Positions 1 through 8,590 are shown, counted from the stretch's first letter. The stretch: DNA of 64,000 nt from Candidatus Binatia bacterium (GCA_023150935.1 JAKLJW010000019.1:32078-96077), one strand, 5' to 3'. Numbers and translations are program-made. Notes: a model not told the origin generated them from the letters alone.

Positions 1-2
1 CA

Positions 3-65
3 ACCGGCCGGCAACTCCAGAAGGTTCTGCGCGAGGATCGACAGATCGCCCGTCTGGGCGAGTGA
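3..65 (+). CDS. C-terminal end of an upstream gene (partial)
   Basis: An open frame enters from the left edge and ends at the TGA at 63-65. Its last residues read TGRQLQKVLREDRQIARLGE. It stops six bases before the NusG-like gene, so the two are probably cotranscribed. Twenty residues are too few to assign a family, and the fragment may simply be an open frame. Confidence 0.4.
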   Translation, partial: TGRQLQKVLREDRQIARLGE

Positions 66-71
66 GCGGGG

Positions 72-581
72 ATGAAAAAGATGACGCTGCCCCAGTGGTT
101 CGTGATCAGCACCAAGACTCGGCGCGAAGAATATGCGCAGGACCAGCTCCGCCGGCGCGGCGTCGAGACGTTTTTGCCGCGCATCGTCGAACCCGCTCGC
201 CTCGCGGACCGATCGAACATCGTGCCGCTCTTTCCGGGTTACTTGTTTGCCCGCCTCGATTTGACGACACAGTACTTTCACGTGGTGTGGACGCCCGGGG
301 TGCGGAAGCTCATCGGGTTCGGAGACGTACCGTGTCCGGTCGATGACGCGGCGGTGGATTTTCTGCGCGCGCGGGTCGGTGCCGAAGGCGTTTTGCGGCC
401 GGCCTCGCTGTTGCGTGAAGGCGATGTGGTACGGGTCCGACGGGGCCCGTTCGAGGGGTTGGTGGGGATCATTGAACACCCCGGGTGCGGGCGTGGCCGC
501 GTCCGGGTGCTGATGGAGCTGTTGCGGCGCCAGACCCGTGTCGAGGTGCCGCTGCACATCCTCGAGCGCGTCTCGGCCTGA
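72..581 (+). CDS. NusG-family specialised transcription antiterminator (RfaH/LoaP/UpxY-like)
   Basis: The 169-aa protein has a NusG N-terminal domain (about residues 7-100, with the typical PLFPGYLFARLD segment near 52-63) and a C-terminal KOW motif (LREGDVVRVRRGPFEGLVG, about 112-130). Family members bind RNA polymerase and suppress pausing or termination; paralogues placed before polysaccharide operons act on that operon. The position supports this: it is the first complete gene before about 50 kb of mostly same-strand polysaccharide genes, and a leader with two hairpins follows. The ATG at 72 follows a GCGGGG-type ribosome-binding sequence. Housekeeping NusG normally lies beside secE and ribosomal protein genes, which are absent here. 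The exact subfamily is not resolved. Confidence 0.85.
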   Translation: MKKMTLPQWFVISTKTRREEYAQDQLRRRGVETFLPRIVEPARLADRSNIVPLFPGYLFARLDLTTQYFHVVWTPGVRKLIGFGDVPCPVDDAAVDFLRARVGAEGVLRPASLLREGDVVRVRRGPFEGLVGIIEHPGCGRGRVRVLMELLRRQTRVEVPLHILERVSA

Positions 582-598
582 GCCGGGCGCCGACGGGC

Positions 599-622
599 GG
601 CCGGCTTCACGCCGCGCCGGCC
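599..622 (+). promoter_or_regulatory. Leader stem-loop 1 after the NusG paralogue
   Basis: A perfect 7-bp inverted repeat, GGCCGGC (599-605) and GCCGGCC (616-622), encloses a 10-nt loop just after the NusG-like gene. No U-tract follows, so it is not a classical intrinsic terminator. It could be a pause or antitermination signal in the operon leader. In GC-rich DNA a 7-bp stem can also occur by chance. Confidence 0.35.
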
Positions 623-656
623 CCTTCCGTGACACCCACGCAGCGCGAAACGCCCG

Positions 657-678
657 GCGAGGAACGCGTCGTCCTCGC
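657..678 (+). promoter_or_regulatory. Leader stem-loop 2
   Basis: A second perfect 7-bp stem, GCGAGGA (657-663) with TCCTCGC (672-678), has an 8-nt loop. It lies 34 bases after stem-loop 1, between the antiterminator gene and the first membrane enzyme gene. Two hairpins in a 164-bp untranslated leader behind a NusG paralogue are what an RNA-directed antitermination leader would look like, but function is inferred. Confidence 0.35.
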
Positions 679-745
679 ATGGGCGGAGCCATGAGCGCCG
701 CCCGACGGGGAGGGGCGCCGGCCGCGTCGATCGAAACTGAAGCAA

Positions 746-2554
746 ATGACAGGAACAGAACGAGTGCAGCGAGGCCTGGCGGGCATCGTTGGCGGCGCAT
801 GGGGCGGGACGATTGTGGGTCTCATCGAGGCCACGCTGATCGCTGCGACCTCGGGCCCCGCCGACGAATACTGGCTGTTTCCCTATGCGGTCGCGACTTA
901 CGGTTTGCTTGGCGCGTCGATCGGTGCTGCGGTAGGAGCATTGTACGCCGCCGGTTGGCGCCCGGGCGCGCGGCGAATGGCCGAGGCGACTGCGCTTGGG
1001 GGCGGATTCGCCGTGGCGGGGTTGGGTGCATTCGTGGTGCGCTATCACGTCGTTCAGCGTGTGTTTCACGAGGAACTGGTCAACGCGTCCGCGGTCGGGG
1101 TCGGGGTCAACGCCGGTGTGCTTGGGGGCTGCCTCGTTATCGGCGTGCTGCTCGGTCTGACGCTCCGTGCGGTAGTTGCGCGGCGCCACGGGTTAGTCGC
1201 CGCGAGCGGGCTGTTGCTGGTTGTCGGGGCGGTGACCGTTGCCGGTGCCTGGGCGACTGCGGCGGCTGCCGGCGAGAGCGAGGTGGTGCGCCGCACGAGT
1301 GCCGGCGCGGCCGGATTGCCGAACATCGTGCTGGTGATTGCCGATACCTTGCGCGCCGATACGGTAGCGGAGTCCGTGACCGCCAATCCAGACGGTGGAT
1401 TGCGCCGGCTGGCCACCGATGGCGTTACCTTCCCGCAGGCGTACGCGCAGTCGAGCTGGACGCGGCCGTCGGTGGCCACGATCTTCACGGGTCTGTACCC
1501 GTCGCAACACGGCGCCATCCACAAGATGACGCCGTTGCCGGACGACGTAGCCACCCTTGCCGAGGCGCTACGTGCCCGCGGTTATTGGACGGCGGGTTTC
1601 GTAACCAACATCAACGTCGCGCCGATCTTCAACTTCCAGCAGGGTTTCGACGAGTACACTTACCTGGCGCCGTCCTTTTACTTCTGGGCGACCGATTCGG
1701 CGACGCGGCTGGCGATCTACAAGGGGCTCCGGCTCGTCAGGGAGCGACTGCTGCGCGACCGGATTTACGTGGCCAATTACTACCAGGACGCCCGAGTCGT
1801 CGACGAAGCGGTGGGGCAGTGGCTGGCGCAACGTCCGCCGTCGCCGTTTTTTCTCGTTGTGCATTACATGGATCCGCACGATCCGTTCTTTGCGATTCCA
1901 TACGACGGTTCCGGGGTAGCCCGGGTGATCGATCCCAATCCGCCGGCCTCCCGGGCCGACGAGATGCGTCGGCTATACGAGCAAAACGTCCGGTACTTCG
2001 ACGGTTTTCTGGCGCAACTGCTCGGTCAGTTGGCGGCGCGCGGCGACTACGACAACACCCTGGTCGCGCTGGTCGCCGATCACGGCGAGGAGTTCTACGA
2101 GCACGGCGGCTGGTGGCACGGAACCACGCTGTTCGAAGAACAGATCCACGTCCCGTTGATAGTCAAGCGGCCGCGCGAATCGCGAGCGGGGCAGCGCGAT
2201 CCGCGGCCGGCAATGACGATCGACGTGGCCCCGACCCTGCTGGCTGCCGCTGCCGCGCCGCCGCTGCGGGACTCCCACGGCCGCGATCTGTTCGGGCCCG
2301 ATGAATCGCCCGGAACCTTGTTCGCGGAGGAGACCCTCGAGGGCAACGTGCTCACCTCGTTGCGCCTCGGGGAGTGGAAACTGATCACGGCCAACACGGG
2401 AAATCCGCGTGGCCTTCCCGAGGTGGCGTTGTACGACCTCGTCAGCGATCCGACCGAGTCCCGCAACCGCGCCGCCGATGCGCCGGAGCGTGTGCAGGCG
2501 ATGCGCGCGGAGATGGAGAAGTTGCGGGTGACGCTCGGAAAACCCCCGGCCTGA
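746..2554 (+). CDS. Membrane-anchored alkaline-phosphatase-superfamily enzyme (sulfatase-like)
   Basis: The 602-aa protein has an N-terminal part with about five hydrophobic segments (roughly residues 5-175), then a sulfatase/phosphotransferase-type domain. Metal-site and core motifs are visible: NIVLVIADTLRADTV (about 192-206), SSWTRPSVATIFTGLYPSQH (about 232-251) and VADHGEEFYEHGGWWHG. The nucleophile segment has no Cys/Ser-X-Pro-X-Arg formylglycine motif; a Thr is the likely nucleophile, so phosphotransferase or phosphodiesterase chemistry is as likely as sulfatase chemistry. The catalytic domain probably faces the periplasm. It lies 9 bp upstream of a second superfamily member. A role in modifying the glycan or a lipid is inferred from context only. 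Confidence 0.75.
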   Translation: MTGTERVQRGLAGIVGGAWGGTIVGLIEATLIAATSGPADEYWLFPYAVATYGLLGASIGAAVGALYAAGWRPGARRMAEATALGGGFAVAGLGAFVVRYHVVQRVFHEELVNASAVGVGVNAGVLGGCLVIGVLLGLTLRAVVARRHGLVAASGLLLVVGAVTVAGAWATAAAAGESEVVRRTSAGAAGLPNIVLVIADTLRADTVAESVTANPDGGLRRLATDGVTFPQAYAQSSWTRPSVATIFTGLYPSQHGAIHKMTPLPDDVATLAEALRARGYWTAGFVTNINVAPIFNFQQGFDEYTYLAPSFYFWATDSATRLAIYKGLRLVRERLLRDRIYVANYYQDARVVDEAVGQWLAQRPPSPFFLVVHYMDPHDPFFAIPYDGSGVARVIDPNPPASRADEMRRLYEQNVRYFDGFLAQLLGQLAARGDYDNTLVALVADHGEEFYEHGGWWHGTTLFEEQIHVPLIVKRPRESRAGQRDPRPAMTIDVAPTLLAAAAAPPLRDSHGRDLFGPDESPGTLFAEETLEGNVLTSLRLGEWKLITANTGNPRGLPEVALYDLVSDPTESRNRAADAPERVQAMRAEMEKLRVTLGKPPA

Positions 2555-2563
2555 GCAGGTACG

Positions 2564-4219
2564 ATGCTGCTGATCGTCGGACTTGACGGTGCCACCTGGG
2601 CCCTGTTGGACCCGTGGTTGGCCGCCGGCCGCCTGCCCGTGCTGGGACGGCTACGGGCTCACGGCGCGTGGGGCCCGCTGGCTGCGACGACGCCGCCGGC
2701 GACGATGCCGAGCTGGACGACGTTCATGACCGGGGTCAATCCCGGTAAGCACGGGATATTCGATTTCACGCAACTGGTGCCGGGAACCTACGATGTGCGT
2801 TTCGTCAATGCGACGTTCCGCAAGGCGCCGAGCGTCTGGGCCCGGTTGAGCGGGGCCGGACGCCGGGTGTGCGTTCTGGGTCTGCCGGGTACGTATCCGC
2901 CCGAGTCAGTGAACGGTTGCATGGTGAGTGGCTTCGATACGCCGGTGACCACGCGGGCCGATGCGTCGTTTGTGTATCCGCCGAGCCTGGCGCCGGTGGT
3001 TATGGGGCTCGGCGGGTTTCCGTTCGCCGACTTTCAGGAAATGCATGTGTCGCCGCGCTGGTTCGCCATGGCGCGCGAGCGGTTGCTGCGCGGTATCGCC
3101 ACCAAGACACGCCTCGCGCGGGCCATGCTCTCGCGCGAGGCGTGGGACTGCTTCATGGTCCTGTTCGGCGAATCGGACACTGTCTCGCACCACTTCTGGC
3201 ACTGCGCCGACGCCGCTTCGCCGCGCTTCTCGGCGGCGCTGGCGGCGCGGTTCGGCGAGGTCCCTCTCGAGGTGTTCGAGGCTCTCGATGCTGCGGTCGG
3301 CAGCCTGATTGCCGCCGTTCCGGGGGCGACGGTGCTGGTGGTGTCCGACCACGGTTTTGGTGGGGCGGGGGCGAAGGCGGTCCACCTGAATCGTTGGCTC
3401 GAGGCGGCAGGTTTTCAGCGCCGGCGCGAGACCGGGGTGCGAGTGGGGGCCGGTGCGGTAAAGCGCATGGTCGGCCGCGCCGTGCCGGCAGCGTGGCAGG
3501 CACCGCTGTTCCGTATGGGAGGCGGGCGGTGGGCGAGCCGTTTCGAATCGCGGGCGCGGTTTGCAGGGATTGACTGGGCGGGAACCCGGGCGTTTTCCGA
3601 GGAACTCAACTATTTTCCGAGCGTGCGCCTGAACGTGCGCGGGCGGGAGGCGGCGGGGACGGTCGACCCCGCCGATTACGAGCGGGTGCGGGACGAGGTT
3701 TGCGCGGCAGCGACGACGCTGCGCGACCCGGAACACGGTGCCCCGCTGGTACGACGGGCCTGGCGCCGTGAGGAGCTTTACGACGGGCCGTGGGTGTCGC
3801 TGGCTCCGGATATCGTTCTCGATCTGGAGTTGGACCGTGGCTACTCGTACAACTGCCTGCCTTCGGCCGGGGCACCGGGTGCGCCGCCGGTTCGCCGGCT
3901 GGCTGCCCGGGAACTGGGGGGCGGGAAGTTGCGCGGCATGAGCGGGAGCCACCGTCCGAACGGTATCTTCGTCCTTGCCGGCGACGCGGTGAAACCGGGC
4001 CGCCGCGAGGGGGTGCGGATGGTCGACATGACCCCCACGATGCTCTTCGCATGCGGAGTGCAACCCGGCGCAGAATTTGATGGAGTAACTATTTCCGACG
4101 GTGTAGGAACCGAAGTGTTCGAGGCAGATTCGCAAGGAACGGCCTCGGTAGAACCGTATTCTCCGGCGGAGGAACGGGAGTTGGAGGACCGCCTGCGGGC
4201 TCTCGGTTATCTGGGATGA
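2564..4219 (+). CDS. Type I phosphodiesterase/nucleotide pyrophosphatase-like protein
   Basis: This 551-aa member of the alkaline phosphatase superfamily starts with the metal-binding motif VGLDGATWALLDP (about residues 5-17). The nucleophile region MPSWTTFMTG lies near 50-60, and VSDHGFGG near 262 supplies a second metal site. No signal peptide is obvious, so it may be cytoplasmic. The C-terminal tail ending in LRALGYLG is typical of this clade. The substrate is unknown; the family hydrolyses phosphodiesters, pyrophosphates or nucleotide sugars. It overlaps the following glycosyltransferase by 4 bp (ATGA), indicating translational coupling in the polysaccharide operon. Confidence 0.75.
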   Translation: MLLIVGLDGATWALLDPWLAAGRLPVLGRLRAHGAWGPLAATTPPATMPSWTTFMTGVNPGKHGIFDFTQLVPGTYDVRFVNATFRKAPSVWARLSGAGRRVCVLGLPGTYPPESVNGCMVSGFDTPVTTRADASFVYPPSLAPVVMGLGGFPFADFQEMHVSPRWFAMARERLLRGIATKTRLARAMLSREAWDCFMVLFGESDTVSHHFWHCADAASPRFSAALAARFGEVPLEVFEALDAAVGSLIAAVPGATVLVVSDHGFGGAGAKAVHLNRWLEAAGFQRRRETGVRVGAGAVKRMVGRAVPAAWQAPLFRMGGGRWASRFESRARFAGIDWAGTRAFSEELNYFPSVRLNVRGREAAGTVDPADYERVRDEVCAAATTLRDPEHGAPLVRRAWRREELYDGPWVSLAPDIVLDLELDRGYSYNCLPSAGAPGAPPVRRLAARELGGGKLRGMSGSHRPNGIFVLAGDAVKPGRREGVRMVDMTPTMLFACGVQPGAEFDGVTISDGVGTEVFEADSQGTASVEPYSPAEERELEDRLRALGYLG

Positions 4220-5523
4220 GAGGATACGACGCCACGCGCATTTTTGGACGACGGATCGCTATGGTGGCGGCCTGTCCTTTTCCGGCCCCGCGGGGGTCGC
4301 AGGTGCTCATTCGCGACCTGGCGCACGCGCTTGCCGACCGCGGTCACCAGGTCCATGTCGTGACTTACCCGTACGGGCAGAGCTTGTCGCCGCTGCACGG
4401 TATTCACGTGCATCGGGTGGCGTGGCCGCGGGTCGGTGCCGGCGGACGTCCGCTGAGTTGGCGGAAGGTTGCGCTGGATGTTGGCCTATTCCTGGAACTT
4501 TACAGGGTCGTCAAGCGCGAGCGGATCGAAGTCATTCACGCGCACAACTACGAGGCCCCGCTGCTGGCGTATCCGGTGAGAGCGCTGGCGGGTGTGCCGG
4601 TTGTGTACCATTCTCACAACGTGCTGGGTGACGAGCTTGCGTACTACGCTTCCAGCCGGTGGCTGCGCAGGCTCGCTTCGTGGGTCGGCAACGCGCTCGA
4701 TGCCGGGATACCGCGTCGGGCGGATTTCTGCATTGCACTGACTCCGGAGATCGAGTCCTGTCTGCGGCGACACGGAGTGTCGGCGCAGCGGGTCACGGTG
4801 GTGCCGCCCGGAGCCACGCCGCGAACGGAGGCCGAGACCGCTCCGTCCGGCGCTCCGTTCACTATCGTGTACGCCGGTAACTGTGACGGGTATCAAGATC
4901 TGGACGTGCTTTGGGACGCGGTTGAATCGCTGCGGCGTGAGTGCCCGGCGGTGGCCGTGCGCTTGGTTACGCACGACGCTGAGTGGGCCAGGGGCACGCG
5001 CCCCGGCCTGACGGCGTTGATGGCGGCCGGAGTGGCGCGCGTCGTGGTCGCGCCGACCTATGCGGCGGTGCGCCGGCAGATGGCGGAGGCCCATGTGCTG
5101 GTGTGCCCCCGCAGTTCGTGGTCGGGATTTCCGATTAAACTGATCAACTACATGTTGGCCGGTCGGCCGATCGTGGCCGCGGACGGTTCGGCAAAGGGAT
5201 TGGTGGACGGCGAAACTGGGCTGACTTTTCGGAACGGCAGCGCGGAAGGGTTGGCCGCGGCGTTGCGGCGGCTCCACGATGATCCAGCGCTGCGGCGGCG
5301 CCTCGGCGACAACGCCCGCGTGGCGGCGCGCGCGCGCTATAGCTGGTCCCACGCTGCTTCGCAGATCGAGGCGATTTACGCCGAGGTCTGCGGCGGCGGG
5401 ACTGATCCGGCGGCGCGGGTAAAGCCGCGTCCGCCTGTGCGGCGGCAGATGGGGTTTTCGTCGGCGGCAGCAGGGGTAGGACCGCAACGTCAAGCGGCGG
5501 GCACGGAATGCGACGCGATATGA
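4216..5523 (+). CDS. Glycosyltransferase family 4
   Basis: The 435-aa protein shows the GT-B architecture of GT4. The N-terminal glycine-rich acceptor loop PFPAPRGSQVLIRDLAHALA is followed by the Rossmann-like strand GHQVHVV. The C-terminal donor domain begins near TIVYAGNCDGYQDLDVL, with a nucleotide-binding region at SWSGFPIKLINYMLAGRPIV. The usual EX7E motif is only partly kept. The ATG at 4216 overlaps the previous stop; a second ATG at 4261 lies nearer the conserved start of the domain and is an alternative. The last 50 or so residues are low-complexity. It probably adds one sugar to the lipid-linked repeat unit on the cytoplasmic face. Confidence 0.8.
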   Translation: MRGYDATRIFGRRIAMVAACPFPAPRGSQVLIRDLAHALADRGHQVHVVTYPYGQSLSPLHGIHVHRVAWPRVGAGGRPLSWRKVALDVGLFLELYRVVKRERIEVIHAHNYEAPLLAYPVRALAGVPVVYHSHNVLGDELAYYASSRWLRRLASWVGNALDAGIPRRADFCIALTPEIESCLRRHGVSAQRVTVVPPGATPRTEAETAPSGAPFTIVYAGNCDGYQDLDVLWDAVESLRRECPAVAVRLVTHDAEWARGTRPGLTALMAAGVARVVVAPTYAAVRRQMAEAHVLVCPRSSWSGFPIKLINYMLAGRPIVAADGSAKGLVDGETGLTFRNGSAEGLAAALRRLHDDPALRRRLGDNARVAARARYSWSHAASQIEAIYAEVCGGGTDPAARVKPRPPVRRQMGFSSAAAGVGPQRQAAGTECDAI

Positions 5524-6227
5524 AGACGAGTCTGGTCGGACTGGCTTTGCTGTTGGCTGTCGTCGGGTGCGGTGCCACTCGCCAGCCGGTCCCGCCCATC
5601 CCGCTCCCGCCTCTCGATGCGCAACCCCTGACCGCCGGGGCGACGGCTGTAGGACCCGACTACCGGCTGCAGCCGGGCGACCTGTTGCGGGTCAAGTTCG
5701 TTTACCATCCGGAGCTCGATGTGAAACTGCCGGTGCGTCCCGACGGCGGCATCAACCTGCAGGTCGCCGGTGACGTGCATGCGGCGGGGCTTACCGTCGA
5801 CGAGCTCGAACGCGCCATCGTCGAGCGCACCAGCGATCGCCTGCGTGAACCCGAGGTCTCGGTGATCGTGGCGGATGTCGCGGAGCTCAAAGTCTACGTG
5901 GGGGGCGAGGTGAACGCCCCTGGTTTCGTCGTTTTCCAGGCCGGTATGACACCGTTGCAGGCGATTATGAGTCGTGGCGGCTTCACCGATACCGCGCGAC
6001 TCGACAGCGTATTGCGGTTGTCGCCTTCCCATCCGGATAACCACGCTACGCGGCTGGATTTCACCCGGCCGCTCATCGAGGGTAGTCCGGAATGGACAGA
6101 GGTGGACGCGGGCGACGTGCTTTACGTGCCGCGCTCGTTCATTGGCGACGTCAACGCCTTCGTCCAACTGTACATTCGCAACGTGCTGCCCATATCGCCG
6201 CGCTTTGGCGCCGGTACGAGCTTCTGA
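5520..6227 (+). CDS. Polysaccharide export lipoprotein (Wza/GumB-like)
   Basis: The 235-aa protein starts with a lipoprotein signal peptide: MKTSLVGLALLLAVVGC ends in a lipobox-type cysteine. The mature part has the Poly_export motif YRLQPGDLLRVKFVYHPELD, then a soluble-ligand-binding beta-grasp segment (VYVGGEVNAPGFVVFQAG). Family members form the outer-membrane channel for capsule or exopolysaccharide. The ATG at 5520 overlaps the stop of the preceding glycosyltransferase; an in-frame ATG at 5508 would add four residues. At about 240 residues it is shorter than E. coli Wza (about 380) and matches the short forms paired with GumC-like proteins. The next gene supplies that partner. Confidence 0.9.
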   Translation: MKTSLVGLALLLAVVGCGATRQPVPPIPLPPLDAQPLTAGATAVGPDYRLQPGDLLRVKFVYHPELDVKLPVRPDGGINLQVAGDVHAAGLTVDELERAIVERTSDRLREPEVSVIVADVAELKVYVGGEVNAPGFVVFQAGMTPLQAIMSRGGFTDTARLDSVLRLSPSHPDNHATRLDFTRPLIEGSPEWTEVDAGDVLYVPRSFIGDVNAFVQLYIRNVLPISPRFGAGTSF

Positions 6228-6258
6228 CGCGCACTGCTGTAGCTGACCGACTAGACTC

Positions 6259-7836
6259 ATGGCACACGACAATCTGCGCCCGGACCGCCCCGCCGTTGGC
6301 CGTCACGGCAACGTGAATACGAACGGCAACGGCAACTCGAACGCCAATGCCAACCAGTCGGGTTGGGGCCCGGGCAACTGGGGACCGAGCGGCGCGGATC
6401 AGGTCCGCGACATCCTGCACGTGATCTTCAAGCACCAGCGGCTGATCGTCGTGCTCTTCCTCCTCGTGGCGTTTCCGGGCGTTCTGGTCACCTTCTTCAA
6501 GAAGCCGTCATTCGTGGCCAGCGCCAAGGTGATGATCTCGACGCAGCGCAGCGACCCGCTCGTGCAGCCGACCGACATGACGCGTCTGGACCCGGTGACG
6601 ATCAACGAATCGCTGGTGAACTCCGAGGTGCATGTGCTTGGCAGCCGCGACCTTGTCGAACGTGTCGTGCGCACGCTCAACGCTCCGAACGAAGGGGGCG
6701 GCATCGCCAAGGCGGGCTCGTCGCGCCCGAACTTCGGCGACCAGGTCCTGGCAATGGGTCGTAATCTCGGGATCACGCCGATCAAGAACTCGAACGTGAT
6801 CCAGATCGATTACCGCTCGGGCGATCCGATGGCGGCGACGCGTATCGTGAACCGGGTCGTCGACGAGTACCTTGCCTACCACGCCCAGGTGCATGGTCAT
6901 AAGGGCTTGCCGAGGTTTTACGACGAGCAACGGCGGGATCTGGAGCGGCGCCTGCGGCAAGCCGAAGCCAGTCTCGTGGCCTTTGCCGATGCCGAGGGCA
7001 TTGTGGCGCCGGACGAGGAAATCAGTTCGAGCATCCGCGTTGTCAGTGAATTATCTGGTGCGATGCGGGAGATGACAGCCAACATCGCGGCGGGCGAAGA
7101 AGCCGTGCGGGTGCTCCGCGATCAGATCGCGGCCCAGCCGGAAGTAGTGAAGCGGTCCCAGTACCTCGAGATCAATCCGGTCATCACTCAGCTCGGGACG
7201 CAACTCGTCGACCGCCAGGTCGACCGGGTGACGCTGCTGCGGAAGTACACCGAGAAGGACCGGCGGGTGCGCGACAATGCCGAGGAAATCGCCGAGCTGC
7301 AGTCCCAGATCGACACGGAAATGCGCGATCGTCCGACCGTGGTGGCGCATCAGTTGTTTCGCACCAACCCGCTGCGGGAATCGCGCCTGCGGGAAGTGTT
7401 GGACAAGGAAAGCTCGATTCGCGAGTGGCGGGCTCGCCACGCGGCGTTGGACGAGGAGTTGAGCCGCGCCAAGCGGCGGCTGGTTACGCTGCGGATCAAG
7501 AGTGTCGACTACGACCGTCTGCGTCAGGACGTCAAAGCCCAGCGCGACGCGTACGAGTTGTACGTAAAGCGAGAGCAGGAGGCGCGGATCAGCGACGCGA
7601 TGGACGCACAGCGTCTCGTCAACGTCGACGTGGTGCAGCGGCCGGCGTTGCCCCTGCCGAAGGCCGACTCGCAGCGTGCCACGGTGGGTCTGTCGCTGCT
7701 TGCCGGCCTGGTTGTCGGTATTGCGGGGGCGTTCGGTCGGGAGTATCTGGTGCGCACGCTGCGCTCCGAGTATGACGTGGGCCGTCACCTCGGGTTGCCG
7801 ATGTTGGCCAGCATCAGCGAGACGCCGCGGGGATGA
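6259..7836 (+). CDS. Polysaccharide chain-length determinant (Wzz/GumC-like)
   Basis: The 525-aa inner-membrane protein has the Wzz layout. A transmembrane helix lies near residues 61-78 (LIVVLFLLVAFPGVLVTFF), and a long periplasmic coiled-coil region covers about residues 200-440. A second helix near 475-492 follows the proline-containing segment RPALPLPKADSQRATVGLSL. It should set polymer length and bridge the outer-membrane exporter (5520-6227) to the ATPase encoded next. The first 35 residues before helix 1 are unusually rich in Asn and Gly (NVNTNGNGNSNANANQSG), which I do not recognise as a family feature. No kinase domain is fused; it is supplied in trans by the next gene. Confidence 0.88.
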   Translation: MAHDNLRPDRPAVGRHGNVNTNGNGNSNANANQSGWGPGNWGPSGADQVRDILHVIFKHQRLIVVLFLLVAFPGVLVTFFKKPSFVASAKVMISTQRSDPLVQPTDMTRLDPVTINESLVNSEVHVLGSRDLVERVVRTLNAPNEGGGIAKAGSSRPNFGDQVLAMGRNLGITPIKNSNVIQIDYRSGDPMAATRIVNRVVDEYLAYHAQVHGHKGLPRFYDEQRRDLERRLRQAEASLVAFADAEGIVAPDEEISSSIRVVSELSGAMREMTANIAAGEEAVRVLRDQIAAQPEVVKRSQYLEINPVITQLGTQLVDRQVDRVTLLRKYTEKDRRVRDNAEEIAELQSQIDTEMRDRPTVVAHQLFRTNPLRESRLREVLDKESSIREWRARHAALDEELSRAKRRLVTLRIKSVDYDRLRQDVKAQRDAYELYVKREQEARISDAMDAQRLVNVDVVQRPALPLPKADSQRATVGLSLLAGLVVGIAGAFGREYLVRTLRSEYDVGRHLGLPMLASISETPRG

Positions 7837-7852
7837 CGAGGCGGACCGTTAA

Positions 7853-8590
7853 GTGAGCAAGATATACGAAGCGCTCAAGCGCGCCGAGCAGGAACGCGAG
7901 CGGACACGTGGTCCTGCGGAGCAGCCGCCGGTGCCCCTCGGGGACGACGGTGCTGCCGACGGCCGGCCCGTGCCCGGCACGCAGGAGGAGTACCAGCGGC
8001 TGCGGGCGAGCTTGCTGTCGGTAACGGTTCCCGCCGGCCTGCATACGGTGCTGGTGACAGCGCCGAATCACGGCGAAGGGGCAACCACCGTGGCCATCGG
8101 TCTGGCGACCGCGCTCGGCCGCGAGCGCGAGGCCCGTGTGCTCCTGATCGAGGCCAATCCGCGCGCGCCGGTGCTTCGCCACCGGCTGGGGATCTCGGGG
8201 GACGCCGGATTGACAGATTTCATCGCCGGACGGGTGGCGCCCGAGGCGCTGCTGACGAGGATTGATCGCCACAATTTCTCGGTCATCCATGCCGGTGAGG
8301 CCGCGCACGCCGGTGCGGAGCTGGAAATGCTCAGCGGCTTGCTGACCCGATTGCGTCCGCAGTTCGATTTCATCGTCATCGACGGGCCACCGGTCAATCG
8401 GTATGCGGATGTGAGCGTGATCGCCCCGGTGGTCGACGGCGTCATCATGGTCGTAGAGGCGGACCGGACGCCCCTGGCCGATGCGGAGTCGGCGACCCGT
8501 GAGTTGGGCAAAGTAGGGGCGCGCATCCTCGGGGTCGTGCTCAACCGGCGGCGATCGTACATTCCGGCGTTTCTCGAAAGCTTACTGTAG
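7853..8590 (+). CDS. CpsD/EpsG-type tyrosine-kinase-like P-loop protein, degenerate Walker A
   Basis: The 245-aa protein starts MSKIYEALKRAEQER, typical of tyrosine autokinases in exopolysaccharide loci; the start is GTG at 7853. The BY-kinase/ParA-like fold is clear, with Walker B at FDFIVIDGPP. The P-loop reads APNHGEGATTVAIGLA, where family members have GEGKST/S: Ala replaces the phosphate-binding Lys. The A-prime motif reads VLLIEANPRAP rather than VLLIDADLRRP. The C-terminus lacks the tyrosine cluster that is normally autophosphorylated. It may therefore be a pseudokinase that still docks on the Wzz-like protein, though this is inference. It sits 16 bp after the Wzz-like gene. Confidence 0.85.
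   Translation: MSKIYEALKRAEQERERTRGPAEQPPVPLGDDGAADGRPVPGTQEEYQRLRASLLSVTVPAGLHTVLVTAPNHGEGATTVAIGLATALGREREARVLLIEANPRAPVLRHRLGISGDAGLTDFIAGRVAPEALLTRIDRHNFSVIHAGEAAHAGAELEMLSGLLTRLRPQFDFIVIDGPPVNRYADVSVIAPVVDGVIMVVEADRTPLADAESATRELGKVGARILGVVLNRRRSYIPAFLESLL

Noticed and set aside
538..2304. Long plus-strand open frame overlapping the sulfatase-like gene
   Set aside because: It lacks any recognisable domain, is Arg-rich and out of frame with the real gene at 746-2554; it is a GC-bias shadow.
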